Source of the DNA: QHXQ01 sp036389395
GTDB taxonomy: Bacteria; Acidobacteriota; Blastocatellia; Pyrinomonadales; Pyrinomonadaceae
Assembly (NCBI GenBank): GCA_036389395.1
Contig: DASVPY010000104.1
Coordinates: forward strand, 1-64,000
Direction: 5' to 3'
DNA: 64,000 nucleotides
Made by a program: the position numbers and the translations under genes. The notes under the pieces are model-generated. The model was given only the letters and a program-made list of their open reading frames with translations. It made no database searches and had not been told where the DNA came from. Shown in pieces: positions 38,068 through 46,994 of this stretch; position 1 is the first letter of the stretch, and each line of letters opens with the position of its first letter.

Positions 38068-39534
38068 CTACCTGTCGTTGACTAGACGCAAGTGCCCGAA
38101 CCGGGCCGCGCCGGGCGACGAGCCGGCGAGGACGAGCGGCGTGCGCCCGCTGCGACGTGCGTACTCCGCCGTGATCTCTTCAACCACCGCGCGCGCGTCG
38201 CGCCGGCCCAAGACGGCGACCGTGCCGCCGCTCCCGCCGCCCGTGATCTTCGCCCCGTAGAGGCCGGCCGCCGTGCCTGCTGCGCGCACCAGTTCGACTA
38301 GTTCGTCCGTCCCCGCCGAGCCTAGCCCGCACGCCGAGTAGCTCGCGTGCGACTCGTACATCAACGCGCCCAACTCTTCCGCCCGCGCCGCGCCGGGCCA
38401 GCCCTGCAACCCGGCGGCGAACCGACGCACGCGGGCGTGCTCGGCAATCGGGTGCAGCGTGGCCTGGCGGACGGGGTACAGGCGCGCGGGACTCACGCTC
38501 GTCACCCTGTCGGTGATGCCTTCGTAACGCGCAAGGAACTCCGCGCCCGACATGCGTTCGGGCAGATGTGCCGCGTAAGCCGACTCGAACTCTTCGAGCG
38601 AGATGTTCGCCAGGTAGCCGCCCCACTTCGCGTCTTCGACGTGGACGTGACCCGCCGTCTCCGCCGCGCGGCAGGGCAAGCGGGCCGCCGCGGCGATCAT
38701 GCGGTAGCCCATGAAGGCGGCCGTCCGCACCGTGCCGTAATCCGCGCCGCTCACTGAATGGCGGACGCCGGAGTCTACGCCCCAGACGGCCAACTCCGCG
38801 GGCAGGCGGATCGTGCCTTGAAGCTCGCCGGGCTGGCACAGCAGCGCCAGCAGTTCGTCGCGCGCGCCGCAGGCCGAGGTCATCTGATCCATCACGCCGC
38901 ACGGCGCGCAGGCCACGAGGTTCTCGACCTTCTGACACAGGAACGCCAGCTCGCGCGCGGGCACGTCAAGCCCGTAGGCGGCCGCGACCGCCTGCATCGT
39001 CGCCACTTCGAGCGCGGCCGAAGAGCTGACGCCCTTGCCTTCGGGCACGTCCGAATTGATCAGCAGGCGCGCGCCCCGGTCGAAGGCGCAACCCCTCTCG
39101 CGCATGAGCACGAGGAAGACGCCCGCGACGTATGCCGCCCAGCGGCGTTCGCGCCCGAAGTAGTCGGCGGCGGTCGCGTAAGTGATCGGCTCGTCGCGGT
39201 CGAGGAAGTCGGATAATGACATCTCGAACAGGCGCGGCCGGTCGCTACGACTCGCGGGCAGGCTGACGATCTGCAACGACCGCCGCGCCTGAAGCTGCAA
39301 GGCGACGTGCGTGGCGCAGGCTGTAGGCAGTTCGAGGACGAGCGCGCCGGAGTAGTCGGCGATGCCGCCCAACAGGTCGAGCCGGCCCGGCGCGCGGCTC
39401 ACGTAGAGTGCGCGCGTCCCGTCGAAGAGATCGCGCAACTCGTCCGAAGGAGATTCGTGCAGACCGCCGAGCAGACGGACGAATGCCTCCGTGTCGGGCA
39501 ATCCTTGGGTCGAGCCGGCGTCGAGCTTATACAT
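38068..39534 (-). CDS. GHMP sugar-1-kinase, L-arabinokinase (ARA1)-like; galactokinase alternative
   Basis: Cytoplasmic GHMP kinase of 488 residues, over 100 longer than E. coli GalK. The substrate-binding motif is APGRLDLLGGIADYSG (48-63), not the GEHTDY of classical galactokinases. The ATP loop is PEGKGVSSSAALEVAT (164-179) and motif 3 is YGAKITGGGSGGTVAVLG. The GGIADYSG motif, FEMSLSDF, KWAAYVAG-like block, CQKVENLV and GALMYESHASYSACGLGS match, from memory, the kinase half of plant L-arabinokinase ARA1 along most of its length; the plant N-terminal domain is absent. It overlaps the phosphatase-family gene by eight bases. Automated pipelines would call it galactokinase. Arabinose release by the GH51 enzyme gives it a plausible substrate. 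Confidence 0.85.
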   Translation of the reverse strand: MYKLDAGSTQGLPDTEAFVRLLGGLHESPSDELRDLFDGTRALYVSRAPGRLDLLGGIADYSGALVLELPTACATHVALQLQARRSLQIVSLPASRSDRPRLFEMSLSDFLDRDEPITYATAADYFGRERRWAAYVAGVFLVLMRERGCAFDRGARLLINSDVPEGKGVSSSAALEVATMQAVAAAYGLDVPARELAFLCQKVENLVACAPCGVMDQMTSACGARDELLALLCQPGELQGTIRLPAELAVWGVDSGVRHSVSGADYGTVRTAAFMGYRMIAAAARLPCRAAETAGHVHVEDAKWGGYLANISLEEFESAYAAHLPERMSGAEFLARYEGITDRVTSVSPARLYPVRQATLHPIAEHARVRRFAAGLQGWPGAARAEELGALMYESHASYSACGLGSAGTDELVELVRAAGTAAGLYGAKITGGGSGGTVAVLGRRDARAVVEEITAEYARRSGRTPLVLAGSSPGAARFGHLRLVNDR

Positions 39535-40588
39535 CGGGTGCGGCCCCCGCTGCCGCGCCCGGCAGCAACCCGCGGCGCGCCAGCGTGGCGCGCAACAGCG
39601 GCTCGACCTGCGCGCGCACGCGCGCGTTGGCGTAGCCCGCCCACGCCACGTCCGGCTCGACCGCGAGCCGCGCGCGCAAACGCCCGCCGTCTATGTCTGT
39701 GACGACGACGCCCGCCTCGCGCGCGACGAGTTCGGTGCAGAGGTCGTACGGGTGACAGCAGATGCCGAGCGCGCGACCACGCGCGCGCAACTGTTCCTCC
39801 ATGAGCGGGCGCAGATCGGCGGTGAAGCGGTCGTGCCCCGACGCGAGTTCGTAAAGCTGCCCGCCCGACGACGCGTACTGATCCTCGAAGCAGTGCGCCT
39901 TGCCGGGCCGCACGGGCCCGAGCGCGCCCAGGACGATCTCTTCGTCAATCGCCGCCAACTCTTCGCGCGCGCCGGGGAAGAAGCGCGCGACCTGCGCGTA
40001 GCCGTGTGCGATTGAGGGCGACTGCGACGGGCGCAAGTTGATCGGCGTCGTCTCGCCCGTGACGCGGCTGTGGCGTTCCGCGTGCGCGCCTTCGCCGCGC
40101 ACGGCCCAAGCTACGTCCGAGAGGTGTTGCTTGATGAGCGGTATCTCAGTCTGTATGGCGACCTCTATGTCGGCGAGCGAGGTCTCCGCGCCGCGGTTGC
40201 GGGCGACGCCGGTCAGTATCCAGCCGCTACGTTTCTGGTACATCAAGCCGCGCGTGCCGTCTATCGGATCGACGATGACGCGGAAGACCGCGTCCGCCTC
40301 CAACGCGCCGTGCGGCAGCACGACCTGCCCGCCCTGAAGGCCCTCTGCGACGAGCACCAGCGGCGCGGCGTGCGCGACCTCGCGCGCGAAGAACTCGACG
40401 AGCAGTTCTTCGCTCACGCGATCCACGGCGTAGATGGTGTCGCCCTCCTCCTCACGCTCGATGGCCGCCATCGCCGCCAACTCCGAACGCTCGCAGGCTT
40501 CGACCACGGCGCGGCGGATCAGCTCGTGCAGGCGGCGCAGGGGCGCGAGCAGCGTGCGCGGGTCGTCCGGTGCGATGTTATCCGTCAT
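39527..40588 (-). CDS. Inositol monophosphatase-family phosphatase
   Basis: Member of the Mg-dependent inositol monophosphatase/fructose-1,6-bisphosphatase superfamily, 353 residues. The metal site DPIDGTRGLMY and the upstream REEEGDTIYAVDRVSEELL fit the family, and HPYDLCTELVAREAG stands where the usual WDxAAG motif is expected, so the C-terminal metal site has an unusual sequence. It lies 23 bases after an ATP-grasp gene and overlaps the GHMP kinase by eight bases (ATGTATAA). Its substrate may be a sugar phosphate of the same pathway, perhaps opposing the kinase; that is inference. Confidence 0.85.
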   Translation of the reverse strand: MTDNIAPDDPRTLLAPLRRLHELIRRAVVEACERSELAAMAAIEREEEGDTIYAVDRVSEELLVEFFAREVAHAAPLVLVAEGLQGGQVVLPHGALEADAVFRVIVDPIDGTRGLMYQKRSGWILTGVARNRGAETSLADIEVAIQTEIPLIKQHLSDVAWAVRGEGAHAERHSRVTGETTPINLRPSQSPSIAHGYAQVARFFPGAREELAAIDEEIVLGALGPVRPGKAHCFEDQYASSGGQLYELASGHDRFTADLRPLMEEQLRARGRALGICCHPYDLCTELVAREAGVVVTDIDGGRLRARLAVEPDVAWAGYANARVRAQVEPLLRATLARRGLLPGAAAGAAPDV

Positions 40589-40611
40589 AGCTTTCGCTGA
40601 TGCTCACCGCG

Positions 40612-41829
40612 TCAGTTGGCGTGGAGTTGCAGGTCTGTGCCGACGGCGTCGGCGATCTCAAGCGTGCGCGCGAGGTCTGGGTGGCGGACGATGAGGTAGC
40701 CGTCGGAGAGGAGCGTCTGCCGCCAGTTGCGGCGCGGCGCGCCGACGGGGAGCAGGTCAATGAGGACGACGTGCTCGCCGTACTTCGCGAGCAACCGCTC
40801 CAAGCCTTCGATCCGCCGGATGCGCCCCGCCCCTTGCGCGCGCTTGAAGATGATGGCGGCGTTGTAGCGCCGCTCCACGCGCTCCGTGAACCGGCCGTGG
40901 ACGACCGCCTCGGCCCAGCCGGCGAAGAGGTCTGTGTCGCTGGCGTAGTTCATCACGTCCACGGAGCGCGCGCCGGGCGGGCGGCAGGCGATCTCGCCGA
41001 AGACGACCTCGCCGTCGGGCTTGCGGAACCACTCCATGTGCGTGAAGCCCGTCTGGAAGTTGAGCGCGCCGAGCACGGCCCGGCCCAGCGCGCGCCCGGC
41101 GGCGTACTCCGCCGCCTCCACGTCGCGCACCATCACGATCTGCGGGCTGACCCACTCGACCGTCCGCGCGATCAGCGGGTGCGGGCGGTACTTGGTGATG
41201 CTGTAGTAGGCGATCTCACCATTGACGCAGACGGTGTCGAAGGTGAACTCGTCGCCCGCGATGAACTCTTCGACGTTCACCTCGGAGAGATGGCCCAAGC
41301 GCCGTAGCGTCGCTTCGAGCTGCGCGGCGTCGTCCACGCGATAGGTGTCGGCAGAGCCGGCCCCGGCGATGGGCTTGAGGATGAGCGGGAAGCCGATGCG
41401 GCGCGCGGCCGCGCGGCACTCGTCGGCGGAGGTGGCGCGCGCGTGCCGCGGCGTGCGGACGCCCGCGGCGTTGAGCACCTGCTTCATCCGATCCTTGTCG
41501 CGGAACGGCAGCGTCTCCGCGACGGTCATGCCTGAAACCTTCAGCGCCTCACGCACGCGCGCCGCCAACAGCACCCCCGGTTCCCACAGGCACTCGACCC
41601 GCTCGACGCGCACGGGCGCAGTCCAACGCCTGACCGCCTCGACGACCGCGTCCTCGTCCACGAGCGACGGCACTTGCAGGTAGCCCGCGAGATTCGCGCG
41701 CGCCTCGTGCGCCAGCGCGCCCTCCGGCTGATCGCTCACGCCCAGCACGCGCGCCCCCGCCCCCGCCAGCGCGCGCGTGAAGTACGCCATCTCCAACGGA
41801 TACCCCGGCGAGATCATCAGGACGTACAT
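40612..41829 (-). CDS. ATP-grasp family ligase (first of a tandem pair)
   Basis: ATP-dependent carboxylate-amine/thiol-type ligase of unknown substrate, about 405 residues. An N-terminal Rossmann-like part (MYVLMISPGYPLEMAYFTRALAG) precedes the ATP-grasp core with FRDKDRMKQVLNAAGVRTPR, IGFPLILKPIAGAGSADTY, VNVEEFIAGDEFTFD, FTHMEWFRKPDGEVVFGE and ARPPGA. I chose ATG 41829, which has AGGGAGG a few bases upstream, over the longer frame. It shares these blocks with the next gene upstream, so they are paralogues. A substrate cannot be named; dipeptide ligases and biotin carboxylase-like enzymes are the nearest families I recognise. Confidence 0.85.
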   Translation of the reverse strand: MYVLMISPGYPLEMAYFTRALAGAGARVLGVSDQPEGALAHEARANLAGYLQVPSLVDEDAVVEAVRRWTAPVRVERVECLWEPGVLLAARVREALKVSGMTVAETLPFRDKDRMKQVLNAAGVRTPRHARATSADECRAAARRIGFPLILKPIAGAGSADTYRVDDAAQLEATLRRLGHLSEVNVEEFIAGDEFTFDTVCVNGEIAYYSITKYRPHPLIARTVEWVSPQIVMVRDVEAAEYAAGRALGRAVLGALNFQTGFTHMEWFRKPDGEVVFGEIACRPPGARSVDVMNYASDTDLFAGWAEAVVHGRFTERVERRYNAAIIFKRAQGAGRIRRIEGLERLLAKYGEHVVLIDLLPVGAPRRNWRQTLLSDGYLIVRHPDLARTLEIADAVGTDLQLHAN

Positions 41830-41937
41830 AACGCCTCCCTCCAGTTGCCGAACGCCGATGTTAAGCCGGCCGCCGCCAAACGGCATTCGACTCGGACAGG
41901 GGGATGAAGCTTGGGCACGCGGCCGCGAGACCCCGCG

Positions 41938-43158
41938 TCAGCCGAGTTCGACGCGGACAAGGCTGACGAGGTGGAGGAGGGCGTCTTTGACGACGGCGGT
42001 GTCGGGGTGGCGGATGAGGACGTAGCCTTCGCCCTCGTAGCTGCCCGTGGGCGTCTGCCCGACTTCGGGGAGTTTCACGTCCGTCACCAGTTCGCCCAGC
42101 TCGCGCCCGGCCTGTTCGAGACCGTGGATCGCCTTGACGCGGCCGTGGCCTTGGCCGCGCAGGAAGGCCGCGCCCGCGGCGTAGCGGCGTTCGGGCGGGT
42201 CGAAGTCGCCGTAGATCATGACGCGCGCCCAGGCGTGGAGGAAGTCTATGTCGTGCGCGCGCGAGACGAGCGTGGTGATCTGCGCGCCGGGCGGGCGCGC
42301 CCCGACCTCGGAGATGGCGACCGTGCCGTCGCGCCGCCGGAACCACTCCATGTGGCTGAGGCCGAAATCCATGCCGAGCGCTTCGAGTGCGCGGCCGCCC
42401 GCCGCGCGTATGTCGTCGTACTGCGGGCCGTCGATCTCGCGCGGGAGCAGCAGACACCACTGAATCCACGGGTTGCGTAAGACTTCGAGCGGCGTCGGGT
42501 AGTAGTGCGTGAGCGAGTGCCAGACGGCGTGCCCGCCGAGGGAGATGGTTTCGAGCGAATGCTCCTCGCCGGTGATGAACTCTTCGACGAGGAGCGGCTG
42601 TTCGTGTGAAGGGGCGGCGAAGCCGAGCGCCTCGCCCAAGGCCTGCGCGCCGTCCACGCGGAAGGTGGCTTGCGCGCCCGCGCCGGCCGGCGGCTTGAGG
42701 ACGACGGGGAAGCCGACCTCCGCGACGAACGCGCGCGCCTCGCCTTCGGTGTGTGCGAGCCGGTGGCGCGCGCAGGGGACGCCCGCCGCGCGCAGCACGT
42801 CCTTCATGCGCGACTTGTCGCGGAAGTTGCGCGCCGCCTCGGCGCTCATCCCCTCAACGCCCAGACGTTCGCGCGCCTCAGCCAGCGGAACCTGCAACTG
42901 CTCGTACGCGCCGTACATCCTGTGAATGGGGCCGAGGTGCGCGGAGAGTTGGCGGGCCGCGTGCTCAAGCTGGCCCACGTCGAAGATGTCGGCGACCTGC
43001 CAGTGGGCCGCGAGTTGGTCGCGCAGTTGCGGGGCCAAGTACTCCTGCGGCTCCTGGCTGACGACGGCGAGCCGCACGTCACGCTGTGCGGCCGTCGCGG
43101 CGATGAAGCGCGTGGCGTTCTCCGTGAACCAGGGCGCGGCGAAGATGACGAAAGGCAT
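41938..43158 (-). CDS. ATP-grasp family ligase (second of a tandem pair)
   Basis: Paralogue of the neighbouring ATP-grasp protein, about 406 residues. The ATP-grasp core shows FRDKSRMKDVLRAAGVPCAR, VGFPVVLKPPAGAGAQATF, LLVEEFITGEEHSLE, LSHMEWFRRRDGTVAISE and ARPPGAQ. The N-terminal domain (MPFVIFAAPWFTENATRF) differs from that of its partner, suggesting different carboxylate or acceptor substrates. I chose ATG 43158, with AAGGGGG upstream, over an in-frame ATG six codons earlier. It is the first gene of the left-pointing unit that continues to galT, 108 bases before the second ligase. Confidence 0.85.
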   Translation of the reverse strand: MPFVIFAAPWFTENATRFIAATAAQRDVRLAVVSQEPQEYLAPQLRDQLAAHWQVADIFDVGQLEHAARQLSAHLGPIHRMYGAYEQLQVPLAEARERLGVEGMSAEAARNFRDKSRMKDVLRAAGVPCARHRLAHTEGEARAFVAEVGFPVVLKPPAGAGAQATFRVDGAQALGEALGFAAPSHEQPLLVEEFITGEEHSLETISLGGHAVWHSLTHYYPTPLEVLRNPWIQWCLLLPREIDGPQYDDIRAAGGRALEALGMDFGLSHMEWFRRRDGTVAISEVGARPPGAQITTLVSRAHDIDFLHAWARVMIYGDFDPPERRYAAGAAFLRGQGHGRVKAIHGLEQAGRELGELVTDVKLPEVGQTPTGSYEGEGYVLIRHPDTAVVKDALLHLVSLVRVELG

Positions 43159-43265
43159 AGAGGCCCCCTTTGGCACTCTTGTCGAGGCGCAAAAAAACTG
43201 CGCGCGCCGCTGACCGTATGACGGCCAGTCGCGGGCTTGCTCGTCCTCGGATCGAAGTGCCGACG

Positions 43266-43271
43266 ATTATA
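43266..43271 (-). promoter_or_regulatory. Candidate -10 box for the ATP-grasp to galT unit
   Basis: A perfect TATAAT on the minus strand lies about 108 bases upstream of the ATG at 43158, in an AT-rich stretch of an otherwise GC-rich 228-base gap. No good -35 box is present at the expected distance. Confidence 0.35.
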
Positions 43272-43386
43272 GTGCGGGCCAAGCTCCGGAGTTACATACA
43301 ATTCGGATATAAAACACACACCATCGGGTGAGGCCCAACCGACGAATAAGTTTGCGCGGGGCGTTCGGCGGCGCGGGCGGGGCGGA

Positions 43387-45570
43387 TCAGTCCGTGGCCT
43401 CGACGAAGACCCACGTGCCGTTGAAGGCGGCCGTGCCGCAGAGGGCGTCAACCGTCAACTCATCCGTCACGTCGTTGACGCTCGCGCCCGCGTGCCGGCG
43501 GGCCACCGCGAGTTGCACTCCGTCCCGGCCGTGGCCCCACCCGTGCGGCATACTCACCACGCCCGGCATCATCTCGTCGGAGACCTCAAGCGGCAGCACG
43601 ACCGCGCCGGCCCCCGAGCGCACGGAGACGTTTTGCCCCTGGCGCAGTTGCCGCCGCGCGGCGTCCGCCGGGTGCATGAGGACGGTGCATTGACCGCCGT
43701 CCCTGACCAGCCTGTGACTGTTATGCAGCCAGGAGTTGTTGCTGCGCAGTTGCCGCCGCCCGACGAGCAGCAGCGCGCCGTCGCGTGCGCTGCGAGTCGC
43801 ACCGTCAAGCAGTTTTGCTTTCACACGCTCAATGTCTTTGACGAGCACTCCGGGTGCTAACTCGATGCGCTTGCCGGGAGTGCGCAGCCGACCGGGCAGG
43901 CAGGGGCGCAACGCACCGAGGTCTAGCCCGTGGACGGCTTCTCTGAGCTTGCGCAAAGTCAGACCGCGGCCGGCGGGGTTGAGCTTTGAGCCGTAAGGGC
44001 CGAAACGCAGCGCGAGGTCGAGCATTCTTTCAGGCCCGACGAATCGTTTGACGAACTTCCGCTTCGCGCGGCCCAGGAGACGGCCGAACCGGCCGCCGTG
44101 CTCCATGCGTGTTTGCAGTTCGAGCAGGATTTCCCAGTCCTGCCGCGCCCCTTCGCCCGGCTGAAACAGGGCGGGTGAAAACTTGGCCACGTCGCGGACG
44201 CCGAGTATGTAAAAGACCAGATCGTAGTGCGCGCGTTCGAGCGGCGAGCACGGGGGGAGGATGACGTGCGCGTGCCGGGTCGTCTCGTTGATGTAGAAGT
44301 CTACGGACACCATGAAGTCGAGGCCGGCGAGCGCCGCGTCCAACTTGCGGCCGTTCGGCGTCGAGAGCACGGGGTTGCCGGCGAAGGTCACGAGCGCCCG
44401 AACCTGCCCCGGCCCTTCGGTCAGAATCTCCTCGGCGAGCGTGACGACGGGGAACTCACCGGCGAACTCCGGAAGCCGTCGCACGCGGCTGTGCCAGCGG
44501 GCGAAACCGCCCCGCGAGGCCAACGCCTCCGGCGCGCTCAGAGGATCAAACGCCGGGCGCGTGAACATGGCCCCGCCCGGCCGATCCAGGTTGCCGGTCA
44601 CGACGTTCAGCACGTTAATCAACCACTGGCAGGCGGCCCCGAACTCCTGCGTGCTGACGCCGATCCGTCCGTAACAGACGGCCGCTTCGGCGGCGGCAAA
44701 CTCCCGCGCCAGCGTGCGTATCTCACCCGCATCAATGCCTGTAACGGCCGCCACCCGCTCCGGCGGGAAGTCGGCCACGAGTCGGCCGACAGTCTCCACG
44801 CCGTCGGTGAAGGCGGCGAGGTGTGACGGGCGGGTCAGTGCTTCGGCAAAGACGACGTGCAGCAGCGCCAGCAGCAACAGCACGTCCGTGCCGGGGCGGA
44901 TGAACAGGTGGCGGTCGGCCAGCCGCGCGGTCTCGGTGGCGCGCGGATCGACGAGTATCACCCGGCCGCCCCGTCGGCGAATCTCTTGCAGCCTGTGCCG
45001 CACGTCGGGCGCGGTCATCAGGCTGCCGTTCGAGACCGCCGGGTTCGCACCAAGGATGAGCAGAAAATTTGTGCGGTCGAGATCGGGGACGGGCAGCAGG
45101 AGTTGATGACCAAACATGAAGTACGCCGCGACGTGGTGCGCCAGTTGGTCAACGGAGGTGGCGGAGAACCTGTTGCGCGTGTGCAGGCTGCGGATGAAGC
45201 CGGGCGCGAACAGCAGTGCGCCGAGGTTGTGCGTGACGGGGTTGCCCTGGTAAGTGGCGACGGCGTTCCGCCCGTAGCGCGCCTGCACGCGCTTGAGGTT
45301 GTGCGCCACCTCGTCGAAGGCTTCGTCCCACCCGATACGCTGCCAGCCGTGCTGGGTGCGGCGGACGGGGTGTGTGAGCCGGTCTTCGTCGTGGTGAATG
45401 TCTTGGAGGGCGACGGCCTTCGGGCAGATGTAGCCGCGGCTGAAAGGGTCGTCCTTGTCACCGCGTATGTCGAGACGCTGGTCGGCGTGGACGGTGATTT
45501 CGAGACCGCACACGGCCTCGCAGATGGTGCAGTTGCGGTAATGGACGGCGCTGTTGTCGGCGGTCGTCAT
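43387..45570 (-). CDS. Molybdopterin (bis-MGD) oxidoreductase, formate dehydrogenase-like superfamily
   Basis: Cytoplasmic molybdenum/tungsten oxidoreductase of about 727 residues. The N-terminus has a 4Fe-4S motif (Cys14, Cys17, Cys21, Cys49). The cofactor-binding regions follow (LLILGANPAVSNGSL, RGGRVILVDPRATETA, ALVTFAGNPVLSTPNGRKL), and the C-terminal domain has MHPADAARRQLRQG and SMPHGWGHG. Where formate dehydrogenases have Cys or Sec as metal ligand, my alignment by eye (SVDQLAHHVAAYFMFGH) shows none, so the reaction may not be formate oxidation. I chose ATG 45570; an in-frame GTG at 45606 is possible. It has no partner subunit here and is divergent from an AraC regulator. Substrate unknown. 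Confidence 0.87.
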   Translation of the reverse strand: MTTADNSAVHYRNCTICEAVCGLEITVHADQRLDIRGDKDDPFSRGYICPKAVALQDIHHDEDRLTHPVRRTQHGWQRIGWDEAFDEVAHNLKRVQARYGRNAVATYQGNPVTHNLGALLFAPGFIRSLHTRNRFSATSVDQLAHHVAAYFMFGHQLLLPVPDLDRTNFLLILGANPAVSNGSLMTAPDVRHRLQEIRRRGGRVILVDPRATETARLADRHLFIRPGTDVLLLLALLHVVFAEALTRPSHLAAFTDGVETVGRLVADFPPERVAAVTGIDAGEIRTLAREFAAAEAAVCYGRIGVSTQEFGAACQWLINVLNVVTGNLDRPGGAMFTRPAFDPLSAPEALASRGGFARWHSRVRRLPEFAGEFPVVTLAEEILTEGPGQVRALVTFAGNPVLSTPNGRKLDAALAGLDFMVSVDFYINETTRHAHVILPPCSPLERAHYDLVFYILGVRDVAKFSPALFQPGEGARQDWEILLELQTRMEHGGRFGRLLGRAKRKFVKRFVGPERMLDLALRFGPYGSKLNPAGRGLTLRKLREAVHGLDLGALRPCLPGRLRTPGKRIELAPGVLVKDIERVKAKLLDGATRSARDGALLLVGRRQLRSNNSWLHNSHRLVRDGGQCTVLMHPADAARRQLRQGQNVSVRSGAGAVVLPLEVSDEMMPGVVSMPHGWGHGRDGVQLAVARRHAGASVNDVTDELTVDALCGTAAFNGTWVFVEATD

Positions 45571-45658
45571 GACATTGTCAGGGTAGGTCGCGCGACAGCT
45601 TAACACCCCGGCCCGCCGCGCGCCACGTATAAACGTCCTGCGCGGGGCGCGGAGGGTT

Positions 45659-45664
45659 TATAAT
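45659..45664 (+). promoter_or_regulatory. Candidate -10 box giving a near-leaderless AraC transcript
   Basis: TATAAT ends ten bases before the ATG at 45674 and there is no ribosome-binding site between them. If used, transcription would begin at or next to the start codon. The -35 region is not recognisable. Confidence 0.4.
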
Positions 45665-45673
45665 TATTGCCGC

Positions 45674-46819
45674 ATGAGGGCCTCGCTGAACCTGTTATTG
45701 GTGCTGAACCTGCTGGGCACGGCGCAGGCGCTTTTGCTGGCCTGCGCGCTGTTGAGTATCAGGCGCGGGAACAGGACGGCGAACCGTCTGCTGGCGGCCT
45801 TCGCGGCGGTCATCGCGGTCAGCATCGGCGGGGTGAGTCTGAGTAAGACGCCGTACATCTGGGCGCTCCCGCACCTGCGGATGGTTCATCAGCCCTTCTA
45901 TTTTCTCGGCGCGCCGCTGCTGTTCCTCTACGTCAAGACGCTGCTCTCAAGGGCGTCGCGTTTCAAGCGGCGAGACCTGCTGCACTTCATCCCGTTCGGC
46001 CTCTGCGTCGTCTACCTGCTGCCCTTCTACCTACAGAGCGGGGCCGCCAAGCCCGGCTCGTACGCGGTTTATAACGGCGTGCAATGGTTCCGACTCAAGT
46101 CGGGGCTGTTGCTTCTGCAATTCATTATTTACCTCGGCCTGATCGTCTTGATGCTGGTGCGCCGTTCGCGCGCGGCGGCCGGGCGCGACTCGGCCGCCGA
46201 ACGCGGCGCGCTCTTTCAGGCCCGCTTTCTGCTCGCCACCTTTCTGGCGCTCTGGGTGCTCGGCGTGCTGCACTTCGCGGCCAGCCTGCTCTCGCGTGCT
46301 TACTTCAGCACGCCGGAGACAGACCTGATCGTCCCGCTGGGGATCACCGCGTTCGTCTATGCCCTGGCCTACGTCGGTCTTAGAAAGCCGGAGGCGCTGA
46401 CGGGCGCGTCCGAGTCGCCGCCGCCCGCGCGCAAGTACGAGAAGTCGAACCTGACGCCGGAGAGATCGGAGCGTTACGTCGAGAAGCTTTTGCGCTTCAT
46501 GGAGACGGAGAAGCCTTACACGGACAGCGCGCTGACGCTGCAAAAGCTGGCGGCGCAACTGTCAATCCCGGAGCGCCACCTGTCGCGCATCATCAACGAG
46601 CGCCTGAAGCGGAACTTCGCCGACTTCGTCAACTCTTACCGCGTCGAGGAGGCCAAGCGGCGGCTGGTCGATCTCTCGCAGCGACACTACTCCGTGCTCG
46701 CCATCGCCGAAGAGGTCGGCTTCAACTCGAAATCTTCGTTCAACCTCGTCTTCAAAAAGCACACCAACATGACGCCCTCCGAGTTCCGCAAAGCCGCCGC
46801 CGCAAACGGCAGCCGTTGA
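45674..46819 (+). CDS. Membrane-anchored AraC-family regulator (seven TM helices plus HTH)
   Basis: A 381-residue protein with seven hydrophobic segments in the first 245 residues (for example LLLVLNLLGTAQALLLACAL, FIPFGLCVVYLLPFYL and LIVPLGITAFVYALAYVGL). They are followed by a C-terminal AraC DNA-binding domain (about 270-375; LAAQLSIPERHLSRIINERL and IAEEVGFNSKSSFNLVFKKH). It probably senses a membrane or periplasmic signal directly. Divergence from the molybdopterin oxidoreductase with 103 bases between starts makes that gene a candidate target (inference). The -10 box close to the ATG suggests a leaderless mRNA. Confidence 0.9.
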   Translation: MRASLNLLLVLNLLGTAQALLLACALLSIRRGNRTANRLLAAFAAVIAVSIGGVSLSKTPYIWALPHLRMVHQPFYFLGAPLLFLYVKTLLSRASRFKRRDLLHFIPFGLCVVYLLPFYLQSGAAKPGSYAVYNGVQWFRLKSGLLLLQFIIYLGLIVLMLVRRSRAAAGRDSAAERGALFQARFLLATFLALWVLGVLHFAASLLSRAYFSTPETDLIVPLGITAFVYALAYVGLRKPEALTGASESPPPARKYEKSNLTPERSERYVEKLLRFMETEKPYTDSALTLQKLAAQLSIPERHLSRIINERLKRNFADFVNSYRVEEAKRRLVDLSQRHYSVLAIAEEVGFNSKSSFNLVFKKHTNMTPSEFRKAAAANGSR

Positions 46820-46994
46820 ACGCCGCCGCGCCCCGAACAGCCTGCGCGCACGCGTCCAGAAACGCGTTTCTGTACGTCAAAAATCGCGTCTTTGAGCGAC
46901 TCTCAGCGGGGTCTGTCGTCTAATCACATCTCAGGGAAGCCTGCCCGCGCCGTTCCGGCGGCGACACAAGCGACACCGCAACGGAGAACACTCG

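Noticed and set aside
46890..46930. ECF-sigma-like promoter (GTCTAAT) before the metalloprotease gene
   Set aside because: The -10-like motif is present near 46916 but no matching -35 element was found at a suitable distance.
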